A DNA stretch of 64,000 nt from Flavobacterium sp. (GCA_030591585.1 JAUVAS010000001.1:122036-186035), one strand, 5' to 3'. Shown: positions 26,022 to 35,829, numbered from the stretch's first letter. Notes: generated from the letters alone by a model not told the origin. Translations and numbers: made by a program.

Positions 26022-27591
26022 CTTATTTATTTGTATATTTATAACAATGATTATAAATGTACATGCACAAATTGACAAATGCGCAACACTTCCACCACAA
26101 TTTGAATTTTCTGAGACTCCTTTCACTCATTCTATTGACCCAGAAGATTTAGCTAGCTTCGGACCTGTAGTATTTAATATTTATTTTTGGCAAGTAAATG
26201 AATTTGGCGGCAATAATGAGAAACCGTTAACAGAACAAATTGTATTAAATGCAGTTGCAAATTTAAATATAGAGTTTAACCCTGCTAACATCTTTTTTAA
26301 ATATAGAGGTTTTGGAGAACTAGATAGTCCAGAGCATGTAACATATGTTAATTATGAATTAAATAGTTCTGGAGAATTAACTTGTGTTATACATAATGAA
26401 ATAGATGACACTAATGGTTATGGGATTTTAAATCATTGTCAAACAGGTGATTTGTTAGAACATGCACAAAACATAGGTGCTTATAAAGAAGATGCTTTTA
26501 ATGTGTATGTGCCTTATGGTACCGATAATTTTGCAGGGAAATCTGCATTTCTTGAAACTTATTTATTTGTACCCACAGTAAATTTAACGAACCCAGTTTT
26601 AATACATGAGGTGGGGCATAATTTTGCACTTTTCCACACCGAAACAGGTTGGACTAGTTTAACAGAAAATGGAGAACCAGACCCTAATTATGAAGATTGT
26701 GAACATGTAACCCGTAACACAGATGATGAAGATTATTACAATGCAGATGTAAAAGGTGATCAAATTCCAGATACTGCTGCTGTACCTAATTTTAGGAATG
26801 AATATTGTATTTTAAACGACACAGAAGCAGATTGCTCTACAGAAGAAGAAGGATATAAGTTTCATTGGATAGATGACTGTTCGTATATTGGAGAAAATGC
26901 TGATTGTCAAGGAACACCATTTGAAATAGGTGACAGTGATGTTCAAAACTTTATGCATGCCAATACGAAAAAAGAATGCAGGAATAATTTTAGTATTGGG
27001 CAGTATATAAGGATGCGTGAAGCGAATAATTGGGATCCTTATGGTACATATCAAGAAGCAATAACAGACATCGCCTCCTTGTACGAGCCTTATAAAGGCG
27101 AGTATTATATTGCTGGACCACTACCAAATAATTATATTCCACCTCATTTTCAGCCTGGTTTTGAGTATCGTTTTGTAGAATGCGAAAGCCCTTTATCAAC
27201 ACCTGAACCTTATAGTACAAGCAATACATTTCCTTATGATATTAATAATGTTATTCTACAAATTGATGCAAACGAAGGACACCATGACCTCATTGTACAC
27301 CCTAACCATACCGCAATAGGAATTATTTCTACTGGAGCACCAGATAATGGATTTTGGCCAAGACCCAAAAAATGTTATGATAACTGGAACAGAGCTCCTA
27401 ATGGTGGTAGTGTTATAAAGTTTAACGATGATGTTTTTAACACTAATGTTACAATAAGCTCGCAAGATTCTACAGCAATAAATAACCCACAACTTATAAA
27501 TAATTTGGAGTCTGGTTTGTATAAAATAGAGAAAACCTATGATGACGGTAGTTCCCAAGAAACAGTAATTTTTAAAGAGAATAATGACTAG
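26011..27591 (+). CDS. Secreted metzincin metalloprotease, M43-like (copy 2)
   Basis: 526 residues, signal peptide ending in INVHAQ. The zinc motif reads HEVGHNFALFH (about residues 199-209): the three His and the Glu are kept but the usual Gly at position 8 is Ala. A Met-turn candidate is VQNFMHANTKKEC followed by FSIGQYIRMRE, as in M43 peptidases. The C-terminal part (KFNDDVFNTNVTI; NNLESGLYKIEKTYDDG) is closely similar to copy 1. It overlaps the FG-GAP gene by 8 bases. Activity may be altered by the Gly-to-Ala change; substrate unknown. Confidence 0.83.
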   Translation: MNKILFICIFITMIINVHAQIDKCATLPPQFEFSETPFTHSIDPEDLASFGPVVFNIYFWQVNEFGGNNEKPLTEQIVLNAVANLNIEFNPANIFFKYRGFGELDSPEHVTYVNYELNSSGELTCVIHNEIDDTNGYGILNHCQTGDLLEHAQNIGAYKEDAFNVYVPYGTDNFAGKSAFLETYLFVPTVNLTNPVLIHEVGHNFALFHTETGWTSLTENGEPDPNYEDCEHVTRNTDDEDYYNADVKGDQIPDTAAVPNFRNEYCILNDTEADCSTEEEGYKFHWIDDCSYIGENADCQGTPFEIGDSDVQNFMHANTKKECRNNFSIGQYIRMREANNWDPYGTYQEAITDIASLYEPYKGEYYIAGPLPNNYIPPHFQPGFEYRFVECESPLSTPEPYSTSNTFPYDINNVILQIDANEGHHDLIVHPNHTAIGIISTGAPDNGFWPRPKKCYDNWNRAPNGGSVIKFNDDVFNTNVTISSQDSTAINNPQLINNLESGLYKIEKTYDDGSSQETVIFKENND

Positions 27592-28942
27592 GATAATTTA
27601 TATTTTATTTTTTATACCAACAATAGTTAGCGCACAGTTTGGTCCACAACAGGTAATTTCTACAGAAGGAGATGGCCCTCAAAGTGTTTTTGCTGCAGAT
27701 TTGGATGGAGATACTTTTAAAGATGTACTCTCTGCCAATAAGTTTGGTTATAATCTTACTTGGTATAAAAATATGGGAGATGGTAGCTTTGGAGAACAAC
27801 AGATTATAGCCACACTAAACCAACCAAAAATTATATTTGCTGGAGACTTGGATGGAGACAACGATCTAGATGTATTAGCTACAGCTTTATTTATAGATGA
27901 ACTTGTTTGGTATAAGAATTTAGATGGTCAAGGTACTTTTAGTACTCAAATAATTATAGATAATGAATTGGATGGTCCTTACGATGTAAAAGCAGTAGAT
28001 ATTGATGGAGATTTAGATTTAGATGTAGTTTGTGGTACAGAATCTTCTGGCTTAGTTTGGTTTGAAAACCTAGATGGCTTAGGCACTTTTAGTACTAAAA
28101 AAGTAATAAATGCATCAGTTTCCAATTCTCGGTCTGTTATGGCAATAGATTTAGATGGTGACACCGATTTAGATATAGTTGCTTCATCCTCGGGATCAGT
28201 GACGGTATCTTGGTACGAAAACCTAGATGGTTTGGGTAACTTTGGAGAACAACAGGTAATTGCGGGTAGTACACTTACAGTTCAATCAATTTATGCAGCA
28301 GATTTGGATGGAGACCTTGATAATGATATAATTTCAGCTACAACAGTAGAAGATAAGGTTTCTTGGTATGAAAACTTGGACGGCTTAGGAAACTTTGGAG
28401 CAGAACAAATAATAACCACTCAAGCTGATTTTGTTTTTTCAGTATTTGCAGCAGATTTAGATAATGACAACGATATGGACGTATTAGCTGCTGCTGCGAG
28501 TGATGATAAGGTTGCTTGGTATAAAAACCTTGACGGAGAGGGTGATTTTTCTACAGAACAAATAATAACAAGCAATGCAGATTCTGTTCGATGGGTTATT
28601 GCTTCTGATTTGGATAATGATGGTGATATGGATGTGCTCTCTGCCTCACAAAACGATGATAAGGTAGCTTGGTATGAAAATTTAACCATACTTGGTTTGG
28701 AGGAGGTATTAAATTTAAAAATAGAGCTTTACCCCAACCCTGCAAATACACTACTAAATATTACTAATAAAGAGAATTACAGTATCGATTATATAAAAAT
28801 GAGTGATGCTCAAGGAAAATTGGTAAAACATATTAAAGGTTTTAAAACCCCAATAGCTATCACGAATTTACAAAAAGGTGTTTATTTTATAACGATACAA
28901 ACCGATCAAGGTAAATTGATAAAAAAAATAATAAAAGAATAA
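27584..28942 (+). CDS. Secreted FG-GAP/VCBS-repeat protein with T9SS sorting domain (copy 2)
   Basis: 452 residues. A signal peptide ends near IVSAQ, then about seven FG-GAP units alternate DLDGDNDLDVL-type acidic loops with WYENLDGLGNFG-type strands. The C-terminal sorting domain is readable as LYPNPANTLLNIT and KGVYFITIQTDQGKLIKKII. It starts inside the metzincin gene, so the pair is translationally coupled. Paralogue of the protein encoded at 13081-14445; the order protease then propeller is kept in both copies. Confidence 0.88.
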   Translation: MTRIIYILFFIPTIVSAQFGPQQVISTEGDGPQSVFAADLDGDTFKDVLSANKFGYNLTWYKNMGDGSFGEQQIIATLNQPKIIFAGDLDGDNDLDVLATALFIDELVWYKNLDGQGTFSTQIIIDNELDGPYDVKAVDIDGDLDLDVVCGTESSGLVWFENLDGLGTFSTKKVINASVSNSRSVMAIDLDGDTDLDIVASSSGSVTVSWYENLDGLGNFGEQQVIAGSTLTVQSIYAADLDGDLDNDIISATTVEDKVSWYENLDGLGNFGAEQIITTQADFVFSVFAADLDNDNDMDVLAAAASDDKVAWYKNLDGEGDFSTEQIITSNADSVRWVIASDLDNDGDMDVLSASQNDDKVAWYENLTILGLEEVLNLKIELYPNPANTLLNITNKENYSIDYIKMSDAQGKLVKHIKGFKTPIAITNLQKGVYFITIQTDQGKLIKKIIKE

Positions 28943-28953
28943 ATGCAAAAAAC

Positions 28954-28978
28954 ACCGTTCTGATATTTTCAGAAGGGT
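28954..28978. terminator. Imperfect hairpin between convergent genes
   Basis: TTCTGA (28958-28963) pairs with TCAGAA (28969-28974), extended by ACC/GGT past one mismatch, followed by CTTTT. It lies between the convergent FG-GAP and S9 peptidase genes. Confidence 0.45.
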
Positions 28979-29010
28979 CTTTTAAGTTATAATAGCTATA
29001 GTTCATCTAG

Positions 29011-30924
29011 CTACATCGTTTCCTTCAACCACCTATAAAATTCACGTTGCCAAATCAAACTATTTTGATTATTTAATACCCAATGGTTTTCTTCTGGGAA
29101 GTATATTAGTTTACTTTTAATACCTTTTAATTGTGCTGCTTGAAAAGCTGCTAAACCTTGACCAATTGGTACACGATAATCTTTTCCTCCTTGAATAATT
29201 AAAATAGGCGTATCCCAATTATCAATATAGGTAGTTGGATTAAATTCATTGAATGCTTTTTGTGCATCTTTATTATTTTTATCCCAATATGCTCCACCTA
29301 AATCCCATGCAGGAAAGAAAATCTCTTCAGTGGTTCCATACATACTTCGCCAATCAAAAATCCCATCGTGAGAGATAAACGACTTAAACCTTCCTTCGTG
29401 CTTTCCAGCTAAATAAAAAGCAGAATACCCTCCGTAACTTGCTCCAATACACCCTAATCTATTAGCGTCTACATAGTTTTCATTAGAAATATCATCGATA
29501 GCAGAAAGGTAGTCGTCCATATTTTGACCACCATAGTCTTTACTAATTTGTTCGTTCCATTCAACTCCGTATCCTGGCATTCCTCGTCTATTTGGTGCAA
29601 TAATAATATAACCGTGGGCAGCCATTAATTGAAAATTCCATCTAAAAGAATAAAACTGACTCAATGCTCCTTGTGGCCCACCTTGGCAATATAATATGGT
29701 TGGGTATTTTTTATTTGGATCAAAATCAGGAGGATAAATTACCCAAGAAAGAAGTTGTTTCCCATCGGTGGTTTTGGTCATTCTTTTTTCAACTTTACCA
29801 AGATTGGTTTTCGCATAAACTTTGTCGTTTACATGACTTAACTGCTGCGTTTCTCCTGACTTTATATCTAAGGAATAAACTTCAGCAGCATGATTCATAT
29901 CTCTTCTTAAAACTGCAAGTTTATGATCTACTTGTCCAATAATTGAATACACATCAAATTGTCCATTGGTAATTTGCCGAGGGGTGTTTATTATTTTTTT
30001 TGAAGAAGAAGCAATCTTAATTTCAAAAACTTGTACTGTTCCTAAAACAGGAGCTACAAAAAATATAGATTTTCCATTCTTTGCCCAAAGGAAGCTGTTT
30101 ACGGTTCCATCCCAAGCTTCTGTAAGATTGATGTCTTTTCCTTTTAAACGAACAATAATATCGTTTTTATCAGATTCGTAACCGTCACGTTTCATTTGTA
30201 ACCAAGCTAAATTCCCATTACTTGAAAATGCTGGAGAAGTGTCGTACCCTTTATTGTATTTGGTTAAGTTGGTGGTTTTTTCAGTAGCTAATTCATATTG
30301 AAAAATATTGGCATTGGTGCTAATTGTGTATGCAGTTCCGCTTTCTTTTTTAGAAACATACAAAATACTTTTACTGTCTGGCGACCATAGATAATCTTCT
30401 GATCCACCAAAAGGTTTTTGCGGAGAATGAAAAGGTTCTCCCTTCATAATATCTATAAGTTTTGCTTTTTTATCTGAAGCAGATCGATACATTATATGAT
30501 TAAAAGTACCGTCCTCCCAGGAATCCCAATGACGATAATTAAGCGCATCATATATCATTACATTAGAGTTTGTAATATCTGGATGGAAATCTGAACCCGA
30601 TACTTTTTGTAACTTTTCATTTTTTACTATAATTTTATATTTTTTGTTGGGCGAAATACTTTTATCGTGAAGATGGCTTTCTTTTATTGTAATTTTCTTT
30701 ACTTCTCCACCATCAATATCAACAGAATATTGCGTGTTGGTTTTCTTTTGAGTTGTAAAACTATATTTGGAAACTCCAAAAACAACATGGTTGTTATCTT
30801 TTGAAATACCTTTACCACTAACTCTACCTAATTTAATTAGGCGTTCTGGTGTCATATTGGTTTTTTGTGCAATAATCATTGTGCTAATGCAAGTAAGTAC
30901 TAAGGTTAAAACTAATTTTTTCAT
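29011..30924 (-). CDS. S9-family prolyl oligopeptidase-like peptidase
   Basis: 637 residues with signal peptide (KKLVLTLVLTCISTMIIAQ). An N-terminal beta-propeller of WD/PD40-like repeats (LWSPDSKSILYVSKK and similar) precedes the C-terminal alpha/beta-hydrolase. The nucleophile is in IGASYGGYSAF (near residue 492), the Asp in QGGKDYRVP (near 585) and the His in FPEENHWVL (near 613). Such enzymes trim peptides in the periplasm, of DPP or acylaminoacyl-peptidase type. It stands alone between terminator-like hairpins. Confidence 0.92.
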   Translation of the reverse strand: MKKLVLTLVLTCISTMIIAQKTNMTPERLIKLGRVSGKGISKDNNHVVFGVSKYSFTTQKKTNTQYSVDIDGGEVKKITIKESHLHDKSISPNKKYKIIVKNEKLQKVSGSDFHPDITNSNVMIYDALNYRHWDSWEDGTFNHIMYRSASDKKAKLIDIMKGEPFHSPQKPFGGSEDYLWSPDSKSILYVSKKESGTAYTISTNANIFQYELATEKTTNLTKYNKGYDTSPAFSSNGNLAWLQMKRDGYESDKNDIIVRLKGKDINLTEAWDGTVNSFLWAKNGKSIFFVAPVLGTVQVFEIKIASSSKKIINTPRQITNGQFDVYSIIGQVDHKLAVLRRDMNHAAEVYSLDIKSGETQQLSHVNDKVYAKTNLGKVEKRMTKTTDGKQLLSWVIYPPDFDPNKKYPTILYCQGGPQGALSQFYSFRWNFQLMAAHGYIIIAPNRRGMPGYGVEWNEQISKDYGGQNMDDYLSAIDDISNENYVDANRLGCIGASYGGYSAFYLAGKHEGRFKSFISHDGIFDWRSMYGTTEEIFFPAWDLGGAYWDKNNKDAQKAFNEFNPTTYIDNWDTPILIIQGGKDYRVPIGQGLAAFQAAQLKGIKSKLIYFPEENHWVLNNQNSLIWQREFYRWLKETM

Positions 30925-31000
30925 ATTAAATACAGAAATTGATGTTATGGTATTAAAGGAACAAATATATAAAAAGAGAAATTACTTATTTTACTAATAA

Positions 31001-31033
31001 AAACCCCTTCTGAAATTGTTTCAGAAGGGGTTT
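31001..31033 (-). terminator. Strong intrinsic terminator of the CoA-transferase gene
   Basis: AAACCCCTTCTGAAA (31001-31015) / TTTCAGAAGGGGTTT (31019-31033), a perfect 15-bp stem with a 3-base loop. On the minus strand it is followed by TTATTAG and lies 20 bases after the stop of the gene at 31054-32325. Confidence 0.88.
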
Positions 31034-31053
31034 AGCTTTATAAACAGGAGTTG

Positions 31054-32325
31054 TTAATACACTTTTCCATCAAAATAATCTCTTGCAATACCTTCTCTAA
31101 AGTCAGGGTGTGCAATTTCGGTTAAAGCCTTAACACGTTGTTTAATTGTTTTTCCGTAGAGGTTAGCAACACCATATTCGGTCACCACATAATGTATATG
31201 TGCTCTTGTAGTTACCACTCCGGCACCTGGTTTTAAAAAAGGAACAATTCTATTTACCCCTTTTTTTGTTACAGAAGGCAAAGCGATTATTGCTTTTCCT
31301 CCTTCACTTAACGAGGCACCACGAATAAAATCCATCTGCCCTCCTACACCACTGTACATTCTTGATCCAATAGAATCGGCACATACCTGCCCAGTAACAT
31401 CAATCTCAATAGCAGAATTTATCGCCACCATTCTAGGGTTTTGCATAATTATTCCCACATTATTTACAAAATCTGCTTCTCGCATTTCAATAAATGGGTT
31501 GTCGTCTACATACTCAAATAAACGTTTAGAGCCCATTAAAAACGTAGCCATTGCTCTACCAGGATTAATCCCTTTATAATTTCCATTAATGACATCGTTT
31601 AAGATTAAATCGATGACCCCGTCTGAAAACATTTCGGTATGTAAACCAAGATCTTTATGGTTTCCTAAGCGAGTTAATACAGCATTTGGGATATTTCCAA
31701 TTCCCATTTGTAGCGTACTTTTGTCTTCAATTAATTCAGCAATAAAATCACCAATTTTCTCTTCACTCTCGGTAGGTTTAGCGGGCTCATGATAATGTAG
31801 GGGTTCGTCTACTTCAACAAAAGTATCAAACTCTGTATAGTGAATAATACCGTCACCGTGAGTACGAGGCATATTTGGATTTATTTGTGCAATTACATGT
31901 TTTGCATTTCCAATTGCCGCTAATGTTGCTGCTACTGTAACACCTAATGAACAATATCCATGTTTATCTGGTGGCGAAACCTGAATTAAAGCAATATCTA
32001 AAGGGATGATATTTTTTTTAAATAATAAAGGCAATTCACTTAAAAAAACGGGAGTGTAAGATCCGTTTCCAGCCTTTAAAGTATGTCTAACATTAGGGCC
32101 AATGAAAAATGAATTTACATGAAAACTTTTACTATATTTTGGATCTGCATAAGGAGCATCTCCTTCAATATGAAGGTGGCAAACCTCAACGTTTCGAAGC
32201 TCTTCATGCCTTGCAGACATCGCATTAATTAGGGCTTGTGGCGCTGCTGCTGCTGCTTGAATATACACACGGTCATTAGATTTAATAACCTTAACAGCTT
32301 CTTCTGGTGTTTTAGATTTATACAT
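31054..32325 (-). CDS. Acetyl-CoA hydrolase/transferase family (CoA-transferase)
   Basis: 423 residues with both halves of the acetyl-CoA hydrolase/transferase fold. Motifs: QMGIGNIPNAVLTRLG, NSAIEIDVTGQVCADSIG (with a probable catalytic Glu) and MYSGVGGQMDFIRGA. Relatives are succinyl-CoA:acetate and 4-hydroxybutyrate CoA-transferases. It moves CoA between carboxylic acids in the cytoplasm; which pair is used is not readable. It is monocistronic with its own terminator. Confidence 0.88.
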   Translation of the reverse strand: MYKSKTPEEAVKVIKSNDRVYIQAAAAAPQALINAMSARHEELRNVEVCHLHIEGDAPYADPKYSKSFHVNSFFIGPNVRHTLKAGNGSYTPVFLSELPLLFKKNIIPLDIALIQVSPPDKHGYCSLGVTVAATLAAIGNAKHVIAQINPNMPRTHGDGIIHYTEFDTFVEVDEPLHYHEPAKPTESEEKIGDFIAELIEDKSTLQMGIGNIPNAVLTRLGNHKDLGLHTEMFSDGVIDLILNDVINGNYKGINPGRAMATFLMGSKRLFEYVDDNPFIEMREADFVNNVGIIMQNPRMVAINSAIEIDVTGQVCADSIGSRMYSGVGGQMDFIRGASLSEGGKAIIALPSVTKKGVNRIVPFLKPGAGVVTTRAHIHYVVTEYGVANLYGKTIKQRVKALTEIAHPDFREGIARDYFDGKVY

Positions 32326-32488
32326 AACAATTTCTTTAATTTATGACAAAGGTACTATAGAAAAAACATCAAAAAACTGTTAATTGTCATATTTTTATTG
32401 TGAGGAGATATTACTTATTTTTTCCATAAAATAAATAGATTTTTTCGGAATAGTTTTTGTAATAAATGACAAAACTAAATTGATAATT

Positions 32489-33025
32489 ATGAAACATAAT
32501 AAACTAGTTCTTTTTATAACAATAGTATTTACCTCTTTTTGCTTTTCTCAAAATCAAAAAAAAGAGACGTTTGTTTTTTTACAAGTAGCGCCATTTATTT
32601 CTGGAGAAAACTCTAAAGATATTGGAGCTATTGGAATTGCTGGTTTTGAGGTTTTTGTCACTAATAATATCTCTGTAGCAACAGGTGTTTTCTCCTCTAA
32701 TAACACGATGTTTAAAAACAATAACGGGACAACTATTCATTCATACGGTATCTTGCCTTCTGTTCAATATTATATAATTAACAAATCAAAATTTAATGTT
32801 TTTTGCACATTAGGCTATGGGTTTGGGTTTGAAGACTTAACGCGTTCTGCTATACAAAATAGTGCGTTAACCATAGTTAACATTGGCTTAGGAGGAAATT
32901 ATAGTATTATGAATAACCTTTATTTAAAGTTAACTATTCCATATTTTTATGCAAAAAATATTACAATAAATAAAAAAGCATTAGAAGGAATTACTCCGTT
33001 CTTTGGTGTAAATTATAAACTATAG
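32489..33025 (+). CDS. Secreted outer-membrane beta-barrel-like protein
   Basis: 178 residues from ATG 32489; the frame opens three codons earlier at TTG. Signal peptide LVLFITIVFTSFCFSQ, then alternating hydrophobic/polar strands (VQYYIINKSKFNVFCTLGYG; NIGLGGNYSIMNNLYLKLTI) and a terminal strand ending NYKL, the style of small outer-membrane barrels. No named family recognised. No operon partner is obvious. Confidence 0.68.
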   Translation: MKHNKLVLFITIVFTSFCFSQNQKKETFVFLQVAPFISGENSKDIGAIGIAGFEVFVTNNISVATGVFSSNNTMFKNNNGTTIHSYGILPSVQYYIINKSKFNVFCTLGYGFGFEDLTRSAIQNSALTIVNIGLGGNYSIMNNLYLKLTIPYFYAKNITINKKALEGITPFFGVNYKL

Positions 33026-33102
33026 AAAGTTACTAAATGTCATTATTTTAGAAATAATCTAACTTCATTTTGTACATTTATAACGTATTAAATAGTCATA
33101 CT

Positions 33103-33615
33103 ATGAAAAGATTACAATTAGTTTCGGGTGTTATAGGAATGGTTTTTCTAAGTGTTTTGTTTTTTAATTGTGCTGGGTTAAAAAAAGACAATTCAGAATA
33201 CGCATTTGCACAAAACCCTCCTTTTTCAATAGAAGAAGTTTATAGTCAAAAATGGATGGCAGGTGTTGAAGAAGGTGGATCAGGAATACAGATGTATATA
33301 ACTATTAAAAATTTAGAACCTGAAACCCTCATAAATAAAATCTATTTCAGAAATAAAATAGCATCTGCTGAAGAAAAGAGAAACAATAATTTTGTTGGAT
33401 ATTTCACGAATAAACAACTAGAGATCATTATGGACAGTGATGTCACTAATGAAGCAAATAATACGCCTCCACAGAAATCTCCTTTTCAGTTAGATGAAAA
33501 CGAAGCGGTGTTAAGTTACATTTACAAGGGGGTAGAATATTATTTTAAACTTTCTAATATCGAGGAGAAAGAAGTAATAGCCTATCCAAGTAGCAATCCC
33601 AATAATGGCAATTAA
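33103..33615 (+). CDS. Hypothetical lipoprotein
   Basis: 170 residues from ATG 33103; a TTG 11 codons upstream is ignored because the lipoprotein signal begins here. Signal MKRLQLVSGVIGMVFLSVLF with lipobox FFNC, so probably outer-membrane anchored. The body is beta-rich in appearance (WMAGVEEGGSGIQMYITIKN). No family recognised. It precedes the flippase gene in the same direction. Confidence 0.7.
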   Translation: MKRLQLVSGVIGMVFLSVLFFNCAGLKKDNSEYAFAQNPPFSIEEVYSQKWMAGVEEGGSGIQMYITIKNLEPETLINKIYFRNKIASAEEKRNNNFVGYFTNKQLEIIMDSDVTNEANNTPPQKSPFQLDENEAVLSYIYKGVEYYFKLSNIEEKEVIAYPSSNPNNGN

Positions 33616-33667
33616 TATTGCACCACCCACAGAAATTCAATACTTTTAAAAATTAAAATTCAAGGGA

Positions 33668-35134
33668 TTGGGCGTCTTTAAAAAACTTTTTAAACAAACA
33701 TTTATTTATGGTTTAGCAACGGTATTGCCTCGTGCATTGGCAATATTTTTAGTGCCGTTGTATGTGTTGGTTTTAGGAAAAGAACAGTTCGGGATTTATG
33801 CTTCTTTAATGGCATTTTTAATCCTAGGAAATGTGATGCTTTCCTATGGTATGGAAACTGCCTTTTTTAGATTTATTAATAACGATGAATTTAATAAAAG
33901 CAACGTACAATCTACTGCACTAACTTCACTAACTATTACAACACTTCTATTTCTATCTATTGCCTTATTTACAAGGGAACAACTAGCGTCTTTTTTAGAT
34001 TTTAAAACTGAATATATCACCTACGGACTTCTAATTTTAGCACTAGACGCCTTAGTAGTAATCCCATTTGTATGGTTTCGGGCTCATGAAAAACCAATGT
34101 GTTATGCCGTTATTAAAATAGTTAATGTGAGTATAAATTTAGGGTTTAATTTATTTTTCTTTTTGGTAGTACCCATTTTGGCTGAAAAAAACACGGACTC
34201 CATCTGGAACTCAATATATATAGAAGAAGGCAAAGTAGCGTATGTATTTATAGCGAACTTAATTGCTAGCGTAATTACATTTTTAATTTTAGTACCCACC
34301 TATTTTAAAATAAAGTTCTCTCTTAATCGTATTATTTTGAAGAAAATGTTGCGGTATGCATTTCCTGTTTTAGTTGCAGGAATTGCTTTTTCTATCAATG
34401 AAGCCTTCGATAAAATCTTATTGAAATACCTATTGCCTTCAGATATAGCTGAAGCTCAGGTTGGTATTTACGCAGCCTGCTACAAACTAGGAGTTTTCAT
34501 GACACTTTTTGCAACCGCTTTTAGATTGGGAATAGAGCCTTTTTTCTTTAATCATTCAAAAAATGAAAATGCCAAAGAAACCTACGCGACCATCACCAAA
34601 TATTTTACAATAATTGGAAGCTTAATTCTTCTGTTTGTGGTGGTTTATCTAGATGTTTTTAAACGAATATTAATTCCAGATAGTTCCTTTTGGGAGGCGC
34701 TAGTTATTGTCCCCATTATATTACTAGCCAATTTATGTTTAGGGATTTATCACAACCTTTCGGTTTGGTATAAGGTTACAGACAAAACAAAATTTGGAGC
34801 GTATATCTCGGTAATTGGAGCGTTAATCACTTTGACGCTTAATTTTGTATTGATCCCTATTATTAGCTATAAAGGGTCTGCTATTGCAACTTTAGCGGCT
34901 TATGGGAGTATGATGGTGATCTCCTATTTTATAGGAAAGAAACATTATGCCGTTCCGTACGATCTAAAAAAAACAGGATTTTATCTATTGCTATCTGTTG
35001 TATTTTCGGTACTTTCATTTTATATTTTTGACGGAGATTTATGGATAGGAACGGCACTATTATTGGTGTTTGTTTTACTGATATATTTTTCTGAAAAGAA
35101 GGAAATAAAACAAATTTTGAAACAGAATAATTAA
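33668..35134 (+). CDS. Polysaccharide flippase (Wzx/MATE-like)
   Basis: 488 residues from a TTG start, with about 12-14 membrane segments. The opening GLATVLPRALAIFLVPLYV is typical of the Wzx/PST polysaccharide exporter family, which flips lipid-linked sugars across the inner membrane. It lies just before dut, a gene order I recall as conserved in flavobacteria, and is separated from it by a short repeat. The substrate is unknown. Confidence 0.9.
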   Translation: MGVFKKLFKQTFIYGLATVLPRALAIFLVPLYVLVLGKEQFGIYASLMAFLILGNVMLSYGMETAFFRFINNDEFNKSNVQSTALTSLTITTLLFLSIALFTREQLASFLDFKTEYITYGLLILALDALVVIPFVWFRAHEKPMCYAVIKIVNVSINLGFNLFFFLVVPILAEKNTDSIWNSIYIEEGKVAYVFIANLIASVITFLILVPTYFKIKFSLNRIILKKMLRYAFPVLVAGIAFSINEAFDKILLKYLLPSDIAEAQVGIYAACYKLGVFMTLFATAFRLGIEPFFFNHSKNENAKETYATITKYFTIIGSLILLFVVVYLDVFKRILIPDSSFWEALVIVPIILLANLCLGIYHNLSVWYKVTDKTKFGAYISVIGALITLTLNFVLIPIISYKGSAIATLAAYGSMMVISYFIGKKHYAVPYDLKKTGFYLLLSVVFSVLSFYIFDGDLWIGTALLLVFVLLIYFSEKKEIKQILKQNN

Positions 35135-35136
35135 TA

Positions 35137-35165
35137 TGTCATTCAGAGCGATAGCGAAGAATCTC
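35137..35165. repeat. Single-arm copy of the TGTCATTCAGAG repeat family
   Basis: TGTCATTCAGAGCGATAGCG and following AAGAATCTC differ by one base from the copy at 11992-12020, and both resemble one arm of the palindrome at 45151-45211. Confidence 0.75.
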
Positions 35166-35244
35166 TAAATAATATTAATTTTAAAAAGATTGACAATAAA
35201 AATAAAAAGATGTGATTTATCACGTTTGGTTTAAAAAAGAAACA

Positions 35245-35709
35245 ATGAATAAAAATCAAGAGATACCCGTTTTCACGAGTATTAAAATAATAAACAAATC
35301 CAATCACGAGTTACCTAATTACGAAACCAATGCTTCGGCGGGGATGGATTTACGTGCAAATCTAACAGAATCGATAAGATTAAAACCCCTAGAAAGAACC
35401 ATTGTTAAAACAGGTCTTTTTATAGAACTCCCCGTTGGGATTGAAGCACAAGTACGCCCTCGTAGCGGATTGGCAGCAAAAAAAGGGGTTACTGTTTTAA
35501 ATGCTCCTGGCACCATAGATGCAGATTATCGTGGTGAAATAGGCGTGATTTTAGTCAACCTTTCTACCGAAGATTTTACTATTGAAAACGGAGAACGAAT
35601 TGCGCAATTAATTATCGCTAAACATGAACGCGCAGATTGGGAGGAAGTTGATGTGTTGGGTGAAACGGCTAGAGGTGAAGGGGGATTTGGGAGTACTGGG
35701 GCGAAATAA
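35245..35709 (+). CDS. dut: dUTP diphosphatase
   Basis: 154 residues from ATG 35245; a GTG 11 codons upstream is possible but adds no conserved sequence. All five trimeric dUTPase motifs are visible: [47 protein letters not shown] and [10 protein letters not shown]. It hydrolyses dUTP to dUMP, keeping uracil out of DNA and feeding dTMP synthesis. The single-chain R-M-S gene is inserted just downstream, between dut and a nucleotidyltransferase that usually follows it. Confidence 0.96.
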   Translation: MNKNQEIPVFTSIKIINKSNHELPNYETNASAGMDLRANLTESIRLKPLERTIVKTGLFIELPVGIEAQVRPRSGLAAKKGVTVLNAPGTIDADYRGEIGVILVNLSTEDFTIENGERIAQLIIAKHERADWEEVDVLGETARGEGGFGSTGAK

Positions 35710-35710
35710 T

Positions 35711-35745
35711 GGAATTATTCCATTGTTATATAGGAATTATTCCAT
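35711..35745. promoter_or_regulatory. Twin palindromic direct repeats upstream of the R-M-S gene
   Basis: GGAATTATTCCAT occurs at 35711-35723 and again at 35733-35745, exactly 22 bases (two helical turns) apart. Each is itself a palindrome (GGAAT-T-ATTCC). The layout is that of a two-site operator bound on one DNA face. It lies 77-111 bases upstream of the -7 box of the R-M-S gene. Confidence 0.6.
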
Positions 35746-35821
35746 AACTTTAACAGCTTCCCCCATTGAATAATATTTTAATAACTTATTTAAGTTATGC
35801 GATTTAAGCAGATTCATTTTA

Positions 35822-35829
35822 TAAATTTG
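35822..35829 (+). promoter_or_regulatory. Putative -7 box of the R-M-S gene
   Basis: TAAATTTG matches TAnnTTTG and ends 22 bases before ATG 35852. No clear -33 element. Confidence 0.5.
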
